The notes under the pieces are model-generated. The model was given only the letters and a program-made list of their open reading frames with translations. It was not told where the DNA came from and did no database searches. This document shows, in pieces, positions 27,521 to 38,991 of a stretch of 64,000 bases of DNA. This DNA comes from Epilithonimonas hominis (lineage in GTDB: Bacteria > Bacteroidota > Bacteroidia > Flavobacteriales > Weeksellaceae). The DNA lies in assembly GCF_003730015.1 (NCBI RefSeq), contig NZ_RJTU01000055.1, positions 1 through 64,000 of the forward strand. The letters run 5' to 3'. A program made the translations under genes and the position numbers. How positions within the stretch are numbered: position 1 is the stretch's first letter; the number at the start of each line of letters is the position of its first letter.

Positions 27521-28585
27521 ATGAAAACAAGTACAATAAAAGCATTCGGAACACAAGCTGCCGAAAATGATCTGGAATTATTAACCATAGAAAGAAGAGA
27601 AGTTCAGCCAAAAGACATCGAAATCGACATCTATTACTGTGGCGTTTGCCATTCTGACCTTCATACAGCAAGGAATGATTGGGGTGGAACGGTTTACCCA
27701 GCAGTTCCAGGACATGAGATTGTGGGAAAAGTGTTGCAAGTAGGAAGCGATGTTACCAAATTCAAAGTTGGAGATCTAGTCGCCGTAGGTTGTATGGTAG
27801 ATTCTTGCCGAACTTGTCATAGTTGTGAAAAGGATTTGGAACAATTCTGCGAAAATGGATTCACTGGAACTTACAATGGGAAAGATAAATACTTTAAAGA
27901 AACCAGAACCTTCGGTGGTTACTCTGAGTCTGTGGTTGTAGATGAGCATTTTGTGTTAAGCCTTCAGGAGAATCTTGATATGGCTGCTGCTGCACCACTT
28001 CTTTGTGCTGGAATCACGACTTGGTCACCGCTTAAGCATTGGAATGTGACAGAGAACTCTAAAGTTGCTGTTGTAGGTTTGGGAGGCTTAGGTCACATGG
28101 CAATCAAATTAGCAAAAGGTTTGGGTGCAGAAGTTACTTTGTTCTCCAGAACTCCAGGGAAAACAGACGATGCCAAACAACTGGGTGCAGACCACGTGGT
28201 TATCTCTACAGATGAGGATCAAATGAAATCTGTTTTCAATAAGTTTGATTTGATTATCGATACAGTTCCTTATGAGCACGATATCAATCCTTATATGAAT
28301 ACTTTGACCCTAGACGGAACATTAGTCCTGGTAGGTCTTATTGGAGAATTTGAAAATAATGCTGTTAGTACAAGGCCGATGATTTCCAAAAGACGTTCTG
28401 TGGCAGGTTCATTGATTGGAGGCATCAAAGAAACTCAGGAGATGTTGGATTTCTGTGGAGAGAAGAATATCGTTTCTGACATCGAAATTATCAACATCCA
28501 AGATATCAATGATGCTTACGAAAGAATGTTGAAAAGTGATGTGAAATACAGATTCGTCATCGATATGAAAAGTTTGAAGAATTAA
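27521..28585 (+). CDS. zinc-dependent NAD(P)-alcohol dehydrogenase (YahK/CAD-like)
   Basis: Cytosolic medium-chain dehydrogenase of 354 residues. Catalytic zinc ligands: Cys in YCGVCHSDLH (about 38-47) and HE in GHEIVGKV, with the third near the second half. Structural zinc: the four-Cys lobe at about 98-112 in CRTCHSCEKDLEQFC. The Rossmann motif is VGLGGLGHMAIKLAKGLGAEV (about 186-206). It fits broad-range aldehyde reductases such as YahK or cinnamyl-alcohol-type enzymes. Only 38 bp separate it from the divergent VanZ-like gene; a -7-like TAAATTTG lies at 27489-27496. Confidence 0.94.
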   Translation: MKTSTIKAFGTQAAENDLELLTIERREVQPKDIEIDIYYCGVCHSDLHTARNDWGGTVYPAVPGHEIVGKVLQVGSDVTKFKVGDLVAVGCMVDSCRTCHSCEKDLEQFCENGFTGTYNGKDKYFKETRTFGGYSESVVVDEHFVLSLQENLDMAAAAPLLCAGITTWSPLKHWNVTENSKVAVVGLGGLGHMAIKLAKGLGAEVTLFSRTPGKTDDAKQLGADHVVISTDEDQMKSVFNKFDLIIDTVPYEHDINPYMNTLTLDGTLVLVGLIGEFENNAVSTRPMISKRRSVAGSLIGGIKETQEMLDFCGEKNIVSDIEIINIQDINDAYERMLKSDVKYRFVIDMKSLKN

Positions 28586-28601
28586 TTTCAATACAAATAA
28601 T

Positions 28602-28638
28602 AAAAAGAGAGAACATCGGTTGGTGTTCTCTCTTTTTT
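28602..28638. terminator. terminator after the alcohol dehydrogenase gene
   Basis: AAAAAGAGAGAACA (28602-28615) pairs with TGTTCTCTCTTTTT (from 28624), loop of 8, ending in a T run; it also serves the convergent phosphodiesterase gene. Confidence 0.88.
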
Positions 28639-28650
28639 GTTAAAACTATT

Positions 28651-29928
28651 TTATCTTTTTAGCGTTGATTTCAAAACTTTCAATTTCCCATCAATCTTCT
28701 CATCGATTTTCAATCCTAGAATGTCAGCAACCAAAGGATAAACATTAATATTGTCAAACTCATCAATTATCAAATCATTCTTGAACGCTGGTCCCCAAGC
28801 GAAGAAAGTCGCTTTCATTTCTGGGACAGCTCGTGGGTCGTATCCGTGTTTCCCAACTGATGTTTTTCTTCCTTTTTCTAAGAATATCTTCGGCGCTTTT
28901 GGGATTAATATAATTTGTCCGATTCTATTGTACTTATCATCTCTTGTCGCGAAGTGAAGGTATTTTGGTAATCTTTTATCCAAATAAACTTCATAATCGT
29001 CGGGTTTATTGGCTTTCAATTCCTTATAAACAGCTTTTACCTCATTAGCATTTTTAACATAAACTCTCAGCAAAGTTTGAGAATTATAATAATCAAATCT
29101 GTTTTTATCCAATAAAATTGAAGGAATGTCAAGCGGATTTCCTCCATCAACTTGTATCATTCCGTGGTCTGAAACGAAGATGAAATTGACATTCCTCAAA
29201 CCTAAATCATCTACTTTTTGAACTAACTCTCCAATCGCATCATCAACCAAATGAACAGCCGACTCTGTCTCTTTTGCATCTGGACCGTAATGATGTCCGG
29301 CACCATCCACTTCAGGAAAATATAGAGAGATAAAATGCGGACGTATCTCTTCCGGAAGCTTCAACCAATTAATCACTTTATTGACTTTTTCTGAAGGCGA
29401 AAATTTTTCATGATAAGGATAATAGTATGTCGGTCTAATGCCGCCTGCATCACTGGCAGAACCTACCCATTGCAAAGAAGCACTTACCATATTTTGTTTT
29501 TCTGCCAAACTCCATAAAGGAACTCCGCCGTACCAAGAGCCATCTTCTGCATTCTTGCGATTGCTCATTGCGTAAGGTTGTTTTCTTTTATAATCGTAGA
29601 AAAAGTTATCAATTAAACCGTGGTGAGATGGATATAAACCCGTAATCAAAGTCCAATGATTGGGGAAAGTAATACTTGGATAACTTGGCAACATTGCTTT
29701 TGCCTGAACACCTTGATTTGATAGTTTTAGAAGATTTTCAGCATTATATTTCTTGGCATAATCATATCGGAAACCGTCTGTAGAAATCATAATAACGTAA
29801 GGTTTCTGCATTGCTTCTTCACTATTGAATCGATTTGAGATGACGATTTGAGTTGTATCTACAATTCCTTTCTGAGAGAATATCATTAATGATAAGAATA
29901 GCTGCAGAAAAATTAATATCTTCTTCAT
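28651..29928 (-). CDS. ectonucleotide pyrophosphatase/phosphodiesterase (NPP, alkaline phosphatase superfamily)
   Basis: Periplasmic phosphodiesterase of 425 residues; the start at 29928 (MKKILIFLQL) gives a signal peptide cut after IFSQ. Zinc and catalytic residues follow the NPP pattern: Asp in MISTDGFRYDY, Thr nucleophile in YPSITFPNHWTL, Asp and His in FPEVDGAGHHYGPD, the DH pair in FVSDHGMIQV, and the last His in VGKHGYDPR. Likely substrates are nucleotides, nucleotide sugars or phosphodiesters. It is a single gene, with no promoter clearly seen. The extra 27 codons upstream in the same frame are not needed. Confidence 0.93.
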   Translation of the reverse strand: MKKILIFLQLFLSLMIFSQKGIVDTTQIVISNRFNSEEAMQKPYVIMISTDGFRYDYAKKYNAENLLKLSNQGVQAKAMLPSYPSITFPNHWTLITGLYPSHHGLIDNFFYDYKRKQPYAMSNRKNAEDGSWYGGVPLWSLAEKQNMVSASLQWVGSASDAGGIRPTYYYPYHEKFSPSEKVNKVINWLKLPEEIRPHFISLYFPEVDGAGHHYGPDAKETESAVHLVDDAIGELVQKVDDLGLRNVNFIFVSDHGMIQVDGGNPLDIPSILLDKNRFDYYNSQTLLRVYVKNANEVKAVYKELKANKPDDYEVYLDKRLPKYLHFATRDDKYNRIGQIILIPKAPKIFLEKGRKTSVGKHGYDPRAVPEMKATFFAWGPAFKNDLIIDEFDNINVYPLVADILGLKIDEKIDGKLKVLKSTLKR

Positions 29929-30010
29929 TATAAAAAATTTTGACAAAGGTAGTTTCTGAGATTCCAACTGGAAAAAATGTTGAGTTAATAAAATATTAAA
30001 CCTAAACAAA

Positions 30011-30040
30011 AATCCCGATTCAAATAAATGAATCGGGATT
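30011..30040 (-). terminator. terminator of the rpoBC-DUF3467 unit
   Basis: AATCCCGATTCA (30011-30022) / TGAATCGGGATT (30029-30040), a perfect 12-bp stem with a 6-nt loop, followed on the minus strand by T-rich sequence. Confidence 0.85.
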
Positions 30041-30060
30041 TGTATGTTAAGCGAAAAATC

Positions 30061-30366
30061 TTAAGCTTGAACGTTGTTACCTCCTAATACGAAAGGCTCA
30101 ACTTCTTTAATTTCGCCAAATTGTTGCTCGTAATTAGTGATGTTTTGTTGCAATGCAGCTAAAACTCTTTTTGCATGAAGGGGAGCCAAGATTACTCTTG
30201 ATCTAACTTTAGCCTGCTGAACGCCTGGCATAAGTTGGATAAAATCTACCACGAATTCTGAAGGTGAATGGTTTACTAAAGCTAAGTTAGCATAAACACC
30301 AGCTGCTACCATTTCGTTAAGCTCGATATTGATGTTGTTTGGATCTTGATTTTGATTGTTGTCCAT
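30061..30366 (-). CDS. DUF3467 domain-containing protein
   Basis: Small soluble protein of 101 residues with no signal. The DUF3467 core is VAAGVYANLALVNHSPSEFVVDF-like (about 15-45), then PGVQQAKVRSRVILAPLHAKRVLAALQQNI. Function is unknown. It sits 118 nt downstream of rpoC on the same strand, a position I recall as common in Flavobacteriia, and is followed by a strong terminator, so it is likely the last gene of the RNA polymerase unit. The gap contains an imperfect inverted repeat (about 30401-30475) of unclear role. Confidence 0.88.
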   Translation of the reverse strand: MDNNQNQDPNNINIELNEMVAAGVYANLALVNHSPSEFVVDFIQLMPGVQQAKVRSRVILAPLHAKRVLAALQQNITNYEQQFGEIKEVEPFVLGGNNVQA

Positions 30367-30484
30367 GTTTTTTTAATATTTTAAATTACAGATTGCAAGA
30401 TAATAGATGATAGACTAATAGACAAGAGAAATTATTATTAAATTAAAATCAATTATCTATCAGTCTATTACCTAAAAGTCTTTA

Positions 30485-33400
30485 CTAGTTAATATCTTCA
30501 AATTCTTTTCTAGAACCCACGATAACGTTTTGATACTCCTTAAGACCTGTACCTGCAGGAATTCTGTGTCCTACAATTACGTTTTCTTTTAGACCATTCA
30601 AGAAGTCGATTTTTCCAGAAACTGCCGCTTCATTAAGAACCTTGGTTGTTTCCTGGAACGATGCAGCAGACATGAATGATTTGGTCTGTAATGCTGCTCT
30701 TGTAATACCTTGTAATACAGGAGTTGCAGTTGCAGGAAGCGCTTCTCTCACTTCTACCAATGCCTGGTCTTCTCTCTTAAGCTTGGAGTTCTCATCTCTC
30801 AATTCTCTTGCAGTAATCATCTGTCCTGCTTTGAACTCTTTAGAATCTCCTGGTTCTACAACCACTTTAAGTCCGAAAACTCTGTTGTTCTCTTCCAAGA
30901 AATCATATTTATGTTCTAAAGCACCTTCTAGGAACTGAGTATCTCCACCATCCACAATCGATACTTTGGTCATCATCTGACGAACAATAATCTCGAAGTG
31001 TTTGTCATCGATTTTTACCCCTTGAAGACGGTAAACCTCCTGAATCTCGTTAACCAAATATTCCTGAACCGCAGTTGGACCTTTGATTCTCAAGATATCA
31101 TCTGGTGTGATAGAACCATCGGAAAGCGGATCACCAGCGTAAACGAAGTCATTTTCTTGTACCAAAATCTGGTTAGATAATTTCACAAGATATTTTTTGA
31201 TTTCTCCTGTTTTAGCTTCCACGATCAATTCACGGTTACCTCTCTTGATTTTACCGTAAGATACTACACCGTCAATTTCCGTCACTACCGCAGGGTTAGA
31301 AGGATTTCTCGCTTCGAACAATTCGGTTACTCTCGGAAGACCTCCGGTGATATCCCCTGCTTTTGCAGATTTTCTCGGGATCTTGATTAATATTTTACCA
31401 GCCTTAATTTTCTCACCATCATTGACCATTAAGTGGGCTCCTACTGGTAAGTTATAAGCTTTCTGCTCCACACCTTTAGAGTCTACAACCTTCAATGTTG
31501 GAACAGCTTTCTTATTTCTAGATTCAGAAATTACTTTCTCTTCGAAACCAGTCTGTTCATCGATTTCCAATTGGAAAGAAACCCCTTGGATGATATCTTC
31601 GTACTCTACTTTACCTGCAGTTTCTGCAATGATAACCGCATTATATGGATCCCATCTTGCGATAAGGTCTCCTTTTTTCACTTTGTCACCTGGTTTTACA
31701 GATAGAACGGAACCGTAAGGAACGTTAGCCACCATAATTGGTGTTCTCGCTTCGTTATCCGCAACCAATCTGAATTCTGTAGAACGAGAAACAACGATGT
31801 CTGCAGAGTTTCCTTCTTCATCTTCAGACTTAATTGTTCTAACCTCATCCATCTCTACAATACCGTCACGTTTTGCAACAATACTTGGATTTTCTGAGAT
31901 GTTACCAGCAGTACCCCCTTGGTGGAAAGTTCTCAGTGTTAACTGAGTTCCTGGTTCACCAATAGACTGTGCAGCGATCACGCCCACAGCTTCTCCCATA
32001 TGGATGCCTTTACCTGTTGCAAGGTTACGTCCGTAACACTTCGCACAGATACCTTTCTTAGCTTCACAAGTCAATGGAGAACGAACTTCTACAGCTTCGA
32101 TTCCCGCTTCCTCGATTTGCTTAGCTACAGCTTCCACGATTAACTCATCAGCGTTTGCCAATAATTCATCCGTTTCTGGGTGGTAAACGTTGTGAAGAGA
32201 AACTCTACCAAGAATTCGGTCTGAGATTCGTTCTACGATTTCATCATTTTTCTTAAGTGCAGTCACTTCTGTACCTCTCAATGTTCCACAGTCATCTTCT
32301 GTAATGATAACGTCTTGTGCAACGTCCACCAATCGTCTGGTTAAGTAACCAGCATCGGCCGTTTTAAGAGCGGTATCCGCAAGACCTTTACGAGCACCGT
32401 GGGTAGAGATAAAGTATTCTAAGATGGACAAACCTTCTTTAAAGTTTGCAACAATCGGGTTTTCGATAATCTCTGCGCCTACAGAACCTGCTTTTTGTGG
32501 TTTTGCCATCAAACCTCTCATACCGGATAACTGACGAATCTGTTCCTTAGAACCCCTCGCACCAGAATCAAGCATCATAAATACAGAGTTGAATCCGCCT
32601 TGGTCAGATTTCATTCTGCTCATAATCATTTCGGTAAGTCCGGCGTTGGTATTAGTCCAAACGTCGATTACCTGATTATAACGTTCTGTATCTGTGATAA
32701 GACCCATGTTATAGTTAGCCTTGATTTCATCTACATTCTCAACAGCCTGAGCAATCATTGCTTTTTTCTCTGCAGGGATTACGATATCGCCAAGAGAGAA
32801 AGAAAGCCCTCCTTTGAATGCATTAGAGTATCCAAGGTTTTTCATATCATCCAAGAATTTAACGGTAGTTGGGAAATCCGTATCTGCAAGGATCTGACCG
32901 ATAACATTTCTAAGAGATTTCTTAGTCAATAATTCATCGATATAACCCACTTCTTTCGGTACAATCTGGTTGAAAAGGATTCTACCAACCGTTGTGTTTG
33001 TTAATCTTGTAACAATCTCTCCGTTTTCTTTGATTGGAAGACGACATCTTACTTTAGCATTAAGAGACACTTGTCCTTCAGCATAAGCAATTTCCACTTC
33101 TTCCGGAGAATAGAAAGCCAGGCCTTCTCCTTTTACTTTATAATCATCGGTAGAATGCGCTTCTTTGGTCATAAAATAAAGACCCAAAACCATGTCCTGA
33201 GAAGGTACCGTAATTGGCGAACCATTCGCAGGGTTTAGGATATTTTGTGAACCTAGCATCAATAACTGAGCTTCCAAGATTGCTTCTGGTCCAAGTGGCA
33301 AGTGTACCGCCATCTGGTCACCATCGAAATCGGCGTTGAAGGCCGTAGTTACCAACGGGTGCAGCTGAATAGCTTTACCTTCGATCATCTTCGGCTGGAA

Positions 33401-34750
33401 CGCTTGGATACCCAATCTGTGAAGCGTAGGTGCTCTGTTCAGAAGAACCGGGTGACCTTTCATCACATTTTCTAGGATATCATAAACTACAGGCTCTTTT
33501 CTGTCGATAATTCTCTTAGCTGATTTTACAGTTTTTACAATTCCTCTTTCGATTAGTTTTCTAATGATAAACGGTTTGTAAAGTTCCGCAGCCATATCTT
33601 TTGGAAGACCACACTCGTGCAACTGAAGGCTAGGTCCTACGACGATAACCGAACGTGCAGAGTAATCTACCCTTTTTCCTAATAAGTTCTGACGGAAACG
33701 ACCTTGTTTACCTTTCAATGAATCAGAAAGGGATTTCAATGGTCTGTTGGATTCCGACTTAACAGCAGAAGATTTTCTTGTATTATCGAACAATGAATCT
33801 ACCGATTCCTGAAGCATACGCTTCTCGTTTCTCAAGATTACTTCCGGAGCTTTGATCTCCAATAGTCTCTTAAGACGGTTGTTTCTGATGATAACCCTTC
33901 TGTAAAGATCATTAAGATCCGACGTTGCAAAACGTCCTCCATCCAATGGAACCAATGGTCTCAATTCCGGTGGAATGATCGGAAGAACTCTCATAATCAT
34001 CCACTCAGGCTTATTGATCATTCTTGTATTGGCAGCTCTAAGTGCTTCTACAACGTTCAATCTCTTAAGCGCTTCAGTTCTTCTTTGTTTAGAAGATTCG
34101 TTGTGAGCTTTGTGTCTTAGGTCGAATGACAAAGAATCTAGGTCGATTCTTTTCAGCAATTCCTCGACAGCTTCTGCTCCCATTTTCGCTACGAATTTAT
34201 TCGGGTCAGAGTCATCAAGATATTGATTTTCTACAGGAAGTGTTTCCAAAACATCCAGATATTCTTCTTCAGTCAAAAATTCCTTATCATCGAAATCAGA
34301 ACCATCTGCTTTCTTGGCAATACCCTGCTGGATTACTACATATCTTTCGTAATAGATAATCATATCCAATTTCTTGGAAGGAATACCTAAAAGATAACCA
34401 ATTTTGTTCGGTAAAGAACGGAAATACCAGATGTGAGCCACAGGCACCACAAGGTTGATGTGTCCGATTCTCTCTCTACGTACTTTTTTCTCTGTAACTT
34501 CCACCCCACATCTGTCACAAACGATTCCTTTGTATCGGATTCTTTTGTATTTTCCACAAGCACATTCGTAGTCTTTTACAGGACCAAATATCTTCTCGCA
34601 GAACAACCCGTCTCTTTCCGGCTTGTGCGTACGGTAGTTGATCGTTTCCGGTTTTAGAACTTCTCCTCTCGATTCCTGAAGAATAGATTCCGGTGAAGCC
34701 AAACCAATAGTGATTTTATTAAATCGACTTGTTTTATTTTTATTTGACAT
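30485..34750 (-). CDS. rpoC: DNA-directed RNA polymerase beta' subunit
   Basis: Catalytic subunit of 1421 residues, normal for Bacteroidota. The N-terminal zinc ribbon is [19 protein letters not shown]. The active-site metal loop [12 protein letters not shown] is intact, and the second zinc site comprises CGTLRG and [13 protein letters not shown]. The QPLGG-like clamp is in the partner RpoB. It follows rpoB by 98 nt, part of which is a run of 7-nt repeats just upstream of the start codon. Confidence 0.99.
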   Translation of the reverse strand: MSNKNKTSRFNKITIGLASPESILQESRGEVLKPETINYRTHKPERDGLFCEKIFGPVKDYECACGKYKRIRYKGIVCDRCGVEVTEKKVRRERIGHINLVVPVAHIWYFRSLPNKIGYLLGIPSKKLDMIIYYERYVVIQQGIAKKADGSDFDDKEFLTEEEYLDVLETLPVENQYLDDSDPNKFVAKMGAEAVEELLKRIDLDSLSFDLRHKAHNESSKQRRTEALKRLNVVEALRAANTRMINKPEWMIMRVLPIIPPELRPLVPLDGGRFATSDLNDLYRRVIIRNNRLKRLLEIKAPEVILRNEKRMLQESVDSLFDNTRKSSAVKSESNRPLKSLSDSLKGKQGRFRQNLLGKRVDYSARSVIVVGPSLQLHECGLPKDMAAELYKPFIIRKLIERGIVKTVKSAKRIIDRKEPVVYDILENVMKGHPVLLNRAPTLHRLGIQAFQPKMIEGKAIQLHPLVTTAFNADFDGDQMAVHLPLGPEAILEAQLLMLGSQNILNPANGSPITVPSQDMVLGLYFMTKEAHSTDDYKVKGEGLAFYSPEEVEIAYAEGQVSLNAKVRCRLPIKENGEIVTRLTNTTVGRILFNQIVPKEVGYIDELLTKKSLRNVIGQILADTDFPTTVKFLDDMKNLGYSNAFKGGLSFSLGDIVIPAEKKAMIAQAVENVDEIKANYNMGLITDTERYNQVIDVWTNTNAGLTEMIMSRMKSDQGGFNSVFMMLDSGARGSKEQIRQLSGMRGLMAKPQKAGSVGAEIIENPIVANFKEGLSILEYFISTHGARKGLADTALKTADAGYLTRRLVDVAQDVIITEDDCGTLRGTEVTALKKNDEIVERISDRILGRVSLHNVYHPETDELLANADELIVEAVAKQIEEAGIEAVEVRSPLTCEAKKGICAKCYGRNLATGKGIHMGEAVGVIAAQSIGEPGTQLTLRTFHQGGTAGNISENPSIVAKRDGIVEMDEVRTIKSEDEEGNSADIVVSRSTEFRLVADNEARTPIMVANVPYGSVLSVKPGDKVKKGDLIARWDPYNAVIIAETAGKVEYEDIIQGVSFQLEIDEQTGFEEKVISESRNKKAVPTLKVVDSKGVEQKAYNLPVGAHLMVNDGEKIKAGKILIKIPRKSAKAGDITGGLPRVTELFEARNPSNPAVVTEIDGVVSYGKIKRGNRELIVEAKTGEIKKYLVKLSNQILVQENDFVYAGDPLSDGSITPDDILRIKGPTAVQEYLVNEIQEVYRLQGVKIDDKHFEIIVRQMMTKVSIVDGGDTQFLEGALEHKYDFLEENNRVFGLKVVVEPGDSKEFKAGQMITARELRDENSKLKREDQALVEVREALPATATPVLQGITRAALQTKSFMSAASFQETTKVLNEAAVSGKIDFLNGLKENVIVGHRIPAGTGLKEYQNVIVGSRKEFEDIN

Positions 34751-34759
34751 TTTTTGATC

Positions 34760-34793
34760 AGATTTTAGATTTTAGATTTTAGATTTTAGATTA
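34760..34793. repeat. tandem heptamer AGATTTT upstream of rpoC
   Basis: Four perfect copies of AGATTTT (34760-34787) plus a partial copy, lying 10-43 nt upstream of the rpoC start codon on its coding strand (TCTAAAA units there). Copy-number change would alter the rpoB-rpoC spacer. Confidence 0.9.
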
Positions 34794-34848
34794 AATGCTA
34801 CTGCACAAAAACTAAGACCATCTAAAATTCATCATTTAAAATTTAAAA

Positions 34849-37800
34849 TTATTCTTCAAGTCTTACATCAAGTCCAAGACCTTGTAACTCGTGAAGTAAT
34901 ACGTTGAAAGATTCTGGAATACCAGGTTCTGGCATTGCTTCACCTTTTGCGATTGCTTCATAAGTTTTTGCTCTACCAATCACGTCATCCGACTTAACAG
35001 TCAGGATCTCTCTCAAGATATTGGATGCTCCAAATGCTTCAAGAGCCCAAACCTCCATCTCTCCGAATCTCTGACCTCCGAATTGCGCTTTACCTCCTAA
35101 TGGCTGCTGCGTAATCAATGAGTACGGTCCGATAGAACGTGCGTGCATCTTATCATCTACCATGTGTCCTAACTTCAGCATATAAATCACACCAACAGTA
35201 GCTGGCTGAGTAAATCTCTCCCCTGTTCCACCATCGTAAAGGTGTGTGTTTCCGAATTTAGGAAGTGCTGCCTGCTCGGTGTATTCGGTAATTTGATCTA
35301 AACTAGCTCCATCGAAGATCGGTGTTGCGAATTTTAGTCCAAGCTGCTTACCTGCCCATCCAAGAACAGTTTCGTAGATCTGACCAATATTCATACGGGA
35401 AGGTACCCCAAGTGGATTCAATACGATATCTACCGGTGTTCCATCCTCTAGGAACGGCATATCTTCTTCACGAACGATTCTTGACACAATACCTTTGTTA
35501 CCGTGACGACCAGCCATTTTATCACCCACATTCAGTTTACGTTTCTTAGCGATGTAAACTTTAGCTAATTTGATGATACCAGCCGGAAGCTCGTCTCCGA
35601 TAGATAATGCAAATTTCTCACGGTTTTTAACCCCGGAAAGATCATTGTATTTAATTTTATAGTTGTGAATCAATTGCTTGATCAATTCATTCTTGTCTGC
35701 ATCAACAGTCCAGTCTGCGCCACTGATGTTTACATAATCCTCAACAGACTGAAGCAACTTCAAAGTAAACTTAGTTCCTTTTCCGATCATTTCTTCTTGA
35801 AGGTCATTTTTCACCCCTTGAGACGTTTTACCGGAAACCAACGTGTTTAGTTTGTCAATCAAAGTGTTTCTTAAGTCATCGAACTTAGCTTTATAAGTAT
35901 TTTCGATTTCTTCCAGTTTGATTTTCTCTTCGCTTCTTTTCTTTTTGTCCTTGATGTTTCTGGAGAACAATTTTTTGTTGATTACAACACCTCTAAGAGA
36001 AGAATCTGCTTTAAGAGAAGCATCTTTTACATCACCCGCTTTATCCCCGAAAATCGCTCTAAGAAGTTTTTCTTCCGGAGTAGGATCAGATTCACCTTTT
36101 GGTGTGATTTTCCCGATAAGGATATCGCCAGGCTTCACTTCTGCTCCGATACGGATCATACCGTTCTCATCAAGATCTTTAGTGGCTTCTTCAGAAACGT
36201 TAGGAATATCTGCTGTCAGTTCTTCCATACCTAGTTTGGTATCACGAACTTCAAGAGAATACTCATCTACGTGGATTGAAGTAAACCAGTCCTCACGAAC
36301 TACTTTTTCATTGATTACAATCGCATCCTCGAAGTTATACCCTTTCCAAGGCATGAAAGCAACTACTAAGTTTCTACCAAGAGCTAATTCTCCGTTTTCA
36401 GTTGCATAACCGTCACAAAGCACCTGTCCTTTTTCCACTGTGTCCCCCACTCTTACGTTAGGTCTCAGTGTAATAGTTGTACTCTGGTTTGTTTTTCTGA
36501 ACTTAGTTAATTTATAAGTCTTAGTTGCAGAATCGAAGTTTACCAAATCATCTTCTTCGCTTCTTTCATACTTAATAACAATTCTTTCAGCATCTACATA
36601 TTCCACTACTCCATTTCCTTCTGCATTGATAAGGATTCTAGAATCTTTCGCAACTTGCTTTTCCAGACCTGTACCCACGATTGGCGCTTGTGGCTTCAAT
36701 AATGGAACGGCCTGACGCATCATGTTAGAACCCATCAAAGCACGGTTCGCATCATCATGTTCCAAGAAAGGAATCAATGAAGCGGAAATACCGGAAATCT
36801 GGTTTGGGGCAACGTCAATCAAATCTACTTGCTGAGGCTCTACTACAGGATAATCCCCATCCAAACGAGCGATAATTCTATCCGTTTCGAAGTTACCATC
36901 ATCACTCAAAGCAACGTTAGCCTGAGCAATTACTCGGTTTTCTTCATCCTCCGCATTAAGATAAATTGGCTTAGCCTGAAGATCTACTTTTCCATCCTCT
37001 ACTTTTCTATAAGGTGTTTCGATGAAACCAAGGTTGTTGATTTTCGCATACATCCCAAGAGAAGAGATCAAACCGATGTTTGGTCCTTCCGGCGTTTCAA
37101 TCGGACAGATACGTCCGTAGTGTGTATGGTGAACGTCACGAACCTCGAAACCTGCTCTTTCTCTTGATAAACCACCAGGTCCTAGCGCAGATAATCTACG
37201 CTTGTGCGTGATTTCTGACAATGGATTGGTCTGATCCATAAACTGAGAAAGCTGGTTAGTTCCGAAGAACGAGTTAATAACAGACGTCAAAGTCTTGGCA
37301 TTAACCAAATCTACCGGTGTAAAGATTTCGTTATCTCTAACATTCATTCTTTCCTTAATAGTTCTTGCGATTCTGGAAAGACCAACACCAAACTGACCAG
37401 ACAATTGCTCGCCCACAGTTTTGATACGTCTGTTAGAAAGGTGGTCAATATCATCTACCTCAGCTTTGGAATTAACCAATTCAATTAGGTGTTTTACGAT
37501 TGCGATGATATCTTCCTTGGTCAGTACTTCCGTCGTTTCCGGAATATTAAGACCTAATTTTTTATTTAATCTGTAACGACCAACTTCACCCAAAGAATAA
37601 CGCTGCTCAGAGAAGAATAATTTTTCAATGATTCCTCTTGCAGTTTCCTCATCCGGTGCATCAGCGTTTCTCAGCTGACGGTAGATGTACTCCACTGCTT
37701 CTTTTTCAGAGTTAGTCGGGTCTTTTTGTAGTGTATTTTGGATGATAGAGAATTCATTAGAATTTTCTTTGTGAATCAGGATAGACTTAACGCCTGAATC

Positions 37801-38676
37801 CAAAATAATATCAAGGTGTTCTTTTTCAAGAACAGTTTCTCTATCCAAGATGATTTCGTTTCTTTCGATAGAAACTACTTCACCCGTATCTTCGTCTACG
37901 AAATCCTCGAACCAAGTGTTCAGTACTCTCGCAGCAAGAGTTCGGCCTTCTACTTTCTTAAGGGCAGCTTTGGAAACTTTCACTTCCTCAGCAAGATCGA
38001 AGATCTGAAGGATTTCCTTATCAGATTCATAACCGATTGCTCTAAGTAAAGTTGTTAAAGGTAATTTTTTCTTACGGTCGATATAGGCGTACATTACGCT
38101 GTTGATATCGGTTGTAAATTCCATCCAAGATCCTTTGAAAGGGATAATTCTTGAATAGTAAAGTTTAGTTCCGTTGGCGTGGTAAGTCTGTCCGAAGAAT
38201 ACACCAGGTGAACGGTGAAGCTGCGTTACGATTACCCTTTCAGCACCATTAATGATGAAAGATCCGCTTGGCGTCATATAAGGAACTGGACCTAGGTAAA
38301 CATCTTGCACAACAGTCTGGAAATCTTCATGTTCCGGATCTGTACAATATAGTTTAAGTCTAGCTTTAAGAGGAACTGAATAAGTCAAACCTCTTTCCAC
38401 ACACTCATCAATAGAGTAACGTGGAGAATCTACAAGATAATCCAAAAACTCCAATACGAATTGGTTTCTGGAATCTGTAATTGGAAAATTTTCCTGAAAT
38501 GTTTTGTAAAGCGATTCTTTTTGTCGCTCTTCAGGAAGTGTGTCTAGCTGGAAAAATTCCTTGAAAGACTGGATTTGGATGTCCAAAAAGTCAGGAGTTT
38601 CGATTTTACCTTTTGCAGAAGAAAAGTTAATTCTCGGAGTACCTTGAACTTTAGGAGCGGCCTGTGTTTTACTCAT
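34849..38676 (-). CDS. rpoB: DNA-directed RNA polymerase beta subunit
   Basis: Beta subunit of 1275 residues. The rifamycin-binding cluster [18 protein letters not shown] followed by LSALGPGG is wild type at the positions usually mutated in resistance (Ser, Gln, Asp, His, Ser in the E. coli alignment). The [20 protein letters not shown] motif and the C-terminal [21 protein letters not shown] are intact. It is preceded by its own promoter and a roughly 310-nt structured leader, rather than following rplL directly. Confidence 0.99.
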   Translation of the reverse strand: MSKTQAAPKVQGTPRINFSSAKGKIETPDFLDIQIQSFKEFFQLDTLPEERQKESLYKTFQENFPITDSRNQFVLEFLDYLVDSPRYSIDECVERGLTYSVPLKARLKLYCTDPEHEDFQTVVQDVYLGPVPYMTPSGSFIINGAERVIVTQLHRSPGVFFGQTYHANGTKLYYSRIIPFKGSWMEFTTDINSVMYAYIDRKKKLPLTTLLRAIGYESDKEILQIFDLAEEVKVSKAALKKVEGRTLAARVLNTWFEDFVDEDTGEVVSIERNEIILDRETVLEKEHLDIILDSGVKSILIHKENSNEFSIIQNTLQKDPTNSEKEAVEYIYRQLRNADAPDEETARGIIEKLFFSEQRYSLGEVGRYRLNKKLGLNIPETTEVLTKEDIIAIVKHLIELVNSKAEVDDIDHLSNRRIKTVGEQLSGQFGVGLSRIARTIKERMNVRDNEIFTPVDLVNAKTLTSVINSFFGTNQLSQFMDQTNPLSEITHKRRLSALGPGGLSRERAGFEVRDVHHTHYGRICPIETPEGPNIGLISSLGMYAKINNLGFIETPYRKVEDGKVDLQAKPIYLNAEDEENRVIAQANVALSDDGNFETDRIIARLDGDYPVVEPQQVDLIDVAPNQISGISASLIPFLEHDDANRALMGSNMMRQAVPLLKPQAPIVGTGLEKQVAKDSRILINAEGNGVVEYVDAERIVIKYERSEEDDLVNFDSATKTYKLTKFRKTNQSTTITLRPNVRVGDTVEKGQVLCDGYATENGELALGRNLVVAFMPWKGYNFEDAIVINEKVVREDWFTSIHVDEYSLEVRDTKLGMEELTADIPNVSEEATKDLDENGMIRIGAEVKPGDILIGKITPKGESDPTPEEKLLRAIFGDKAGDVKDASLKADSSLRGVVINKKLFSRNIKDKKKRSEEKIKLEEIENTYKAKFDDLRNTLIDKLNTLVSGKTSQGVKNDLQEEMIGKGTKFTLKLLQSVEDYVNISGADWTVDADKNELIKQLIHNYKIKYNDLSGVKNREKFALSIGDELPAGIIKLAKVYIAKKRKLNVGDKMAGRHGNKGIVSRIVREEDMPFLEDGTPVDIVLNPLGVPSRMNIGQIYETVLGWAGKQLGLKFATPIFDGASLDQITEYTEQAALPKFGNTHLYDGGTGERFTQPATVGVIYMLKLGHMVDDKMHARSIGPYSLITQQPLGGKAQFGGQRFGEMEVWALEAFGASNILREILTVKSDDVIGRAKTYEAIAKGEAMPEPGIPESFNVLLHELQGLGLDVRLEE

Positions 38677-38725
38677 AAAATTATAAGAAAAATGGGTTAA
38701 AAAATATTTTGATTAAAAAAATATC

Positions 38726-38758
38726 AGAAAGAAGAAAGAGAAAGAGAAAAAAGAAAGA
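38726..38758 (-). promoter_or_regulatory. pyrimidine-only tract in the rpoB leader
   Basis: Thirty-three purines in a row on the plus strand, hence a G-less, A-less CU tract in the rpoB mRNA 50-82 nt before the start codon. It could be a site for ribosomal protein S1 or Rho; both are inferences. Confidence 0.5.
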
Positions 38759-38766
38759 CTATGATG

Positions 38767-38984
38767 TTTGGCGCTATCAGAATTAGTCTTGGTTCTTGAT
38801 TCTTGATTCTTGATCTAATTTCTAACTGCAACGCCGGTATATCTTTTCACGGCGTAATGCAAAATATTTTTATTTATTTTGACGATAATGAGAATCAACA
38901 TCTATAAAACACGAAACCTCTTTCAAAACTGAAAGAGTTGATATTCAATATTTTATTGATGTATTAATAATTATTAGCGCCAAA
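38767..38984 (-). ncRNA. candidate structured 5' leader RNA of rpoBC
   Basis: Stems read by eye on the minus strand. P1: UUUGGCGCUA (38984-38975) with UAGCGCCAAA (38776-38767), a perfect 10 bp closing the whole element. P2: CAAUA/UAUUG at 38946-38958. P3: AUCAAC (38942-38937) with GUUGAU (38899-38894), enclosing UCUUUC/GAAAGA. P4: GCA and ACGCCG (38860-38850) with CGGCGU and UGC (38836-38828), a 9-bp stem with a 2-nt bulge. P5: AGAAAUUAG (38823-38815) with CUAAUUCU (38786-38779), its loop holding three copies of a 7-nt repeat. P1 starts within a few bases of the expected transcription start. No match to a named RNA family is known to me. Confidence 0.6.
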
Positions 38985-38991
38985 ACGAGTG

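Noticed and set aside
30401-30475. Imperfect inverted repeat (AATAGATGATAGA / TCTATCAGTCTATT) after rpoC as a terminator
   Set aside because: The loop is over 40 nt, the stem is AT-rich with mismatches and there is no T run; the terminator after DUF3467 is far stronger.
34760-34793. Heptamer array as a CRISPR or iteron array
   Set aside because: The units are 7 nt with no spacers; too short for CRISPR and no replication gene is nearby.
38793-38813. Three TTCTTGA repeats in the rpoB leader as a separate regulatory array
   Set aside because: They form the loop of the P5 stem in the leader model and are described there.
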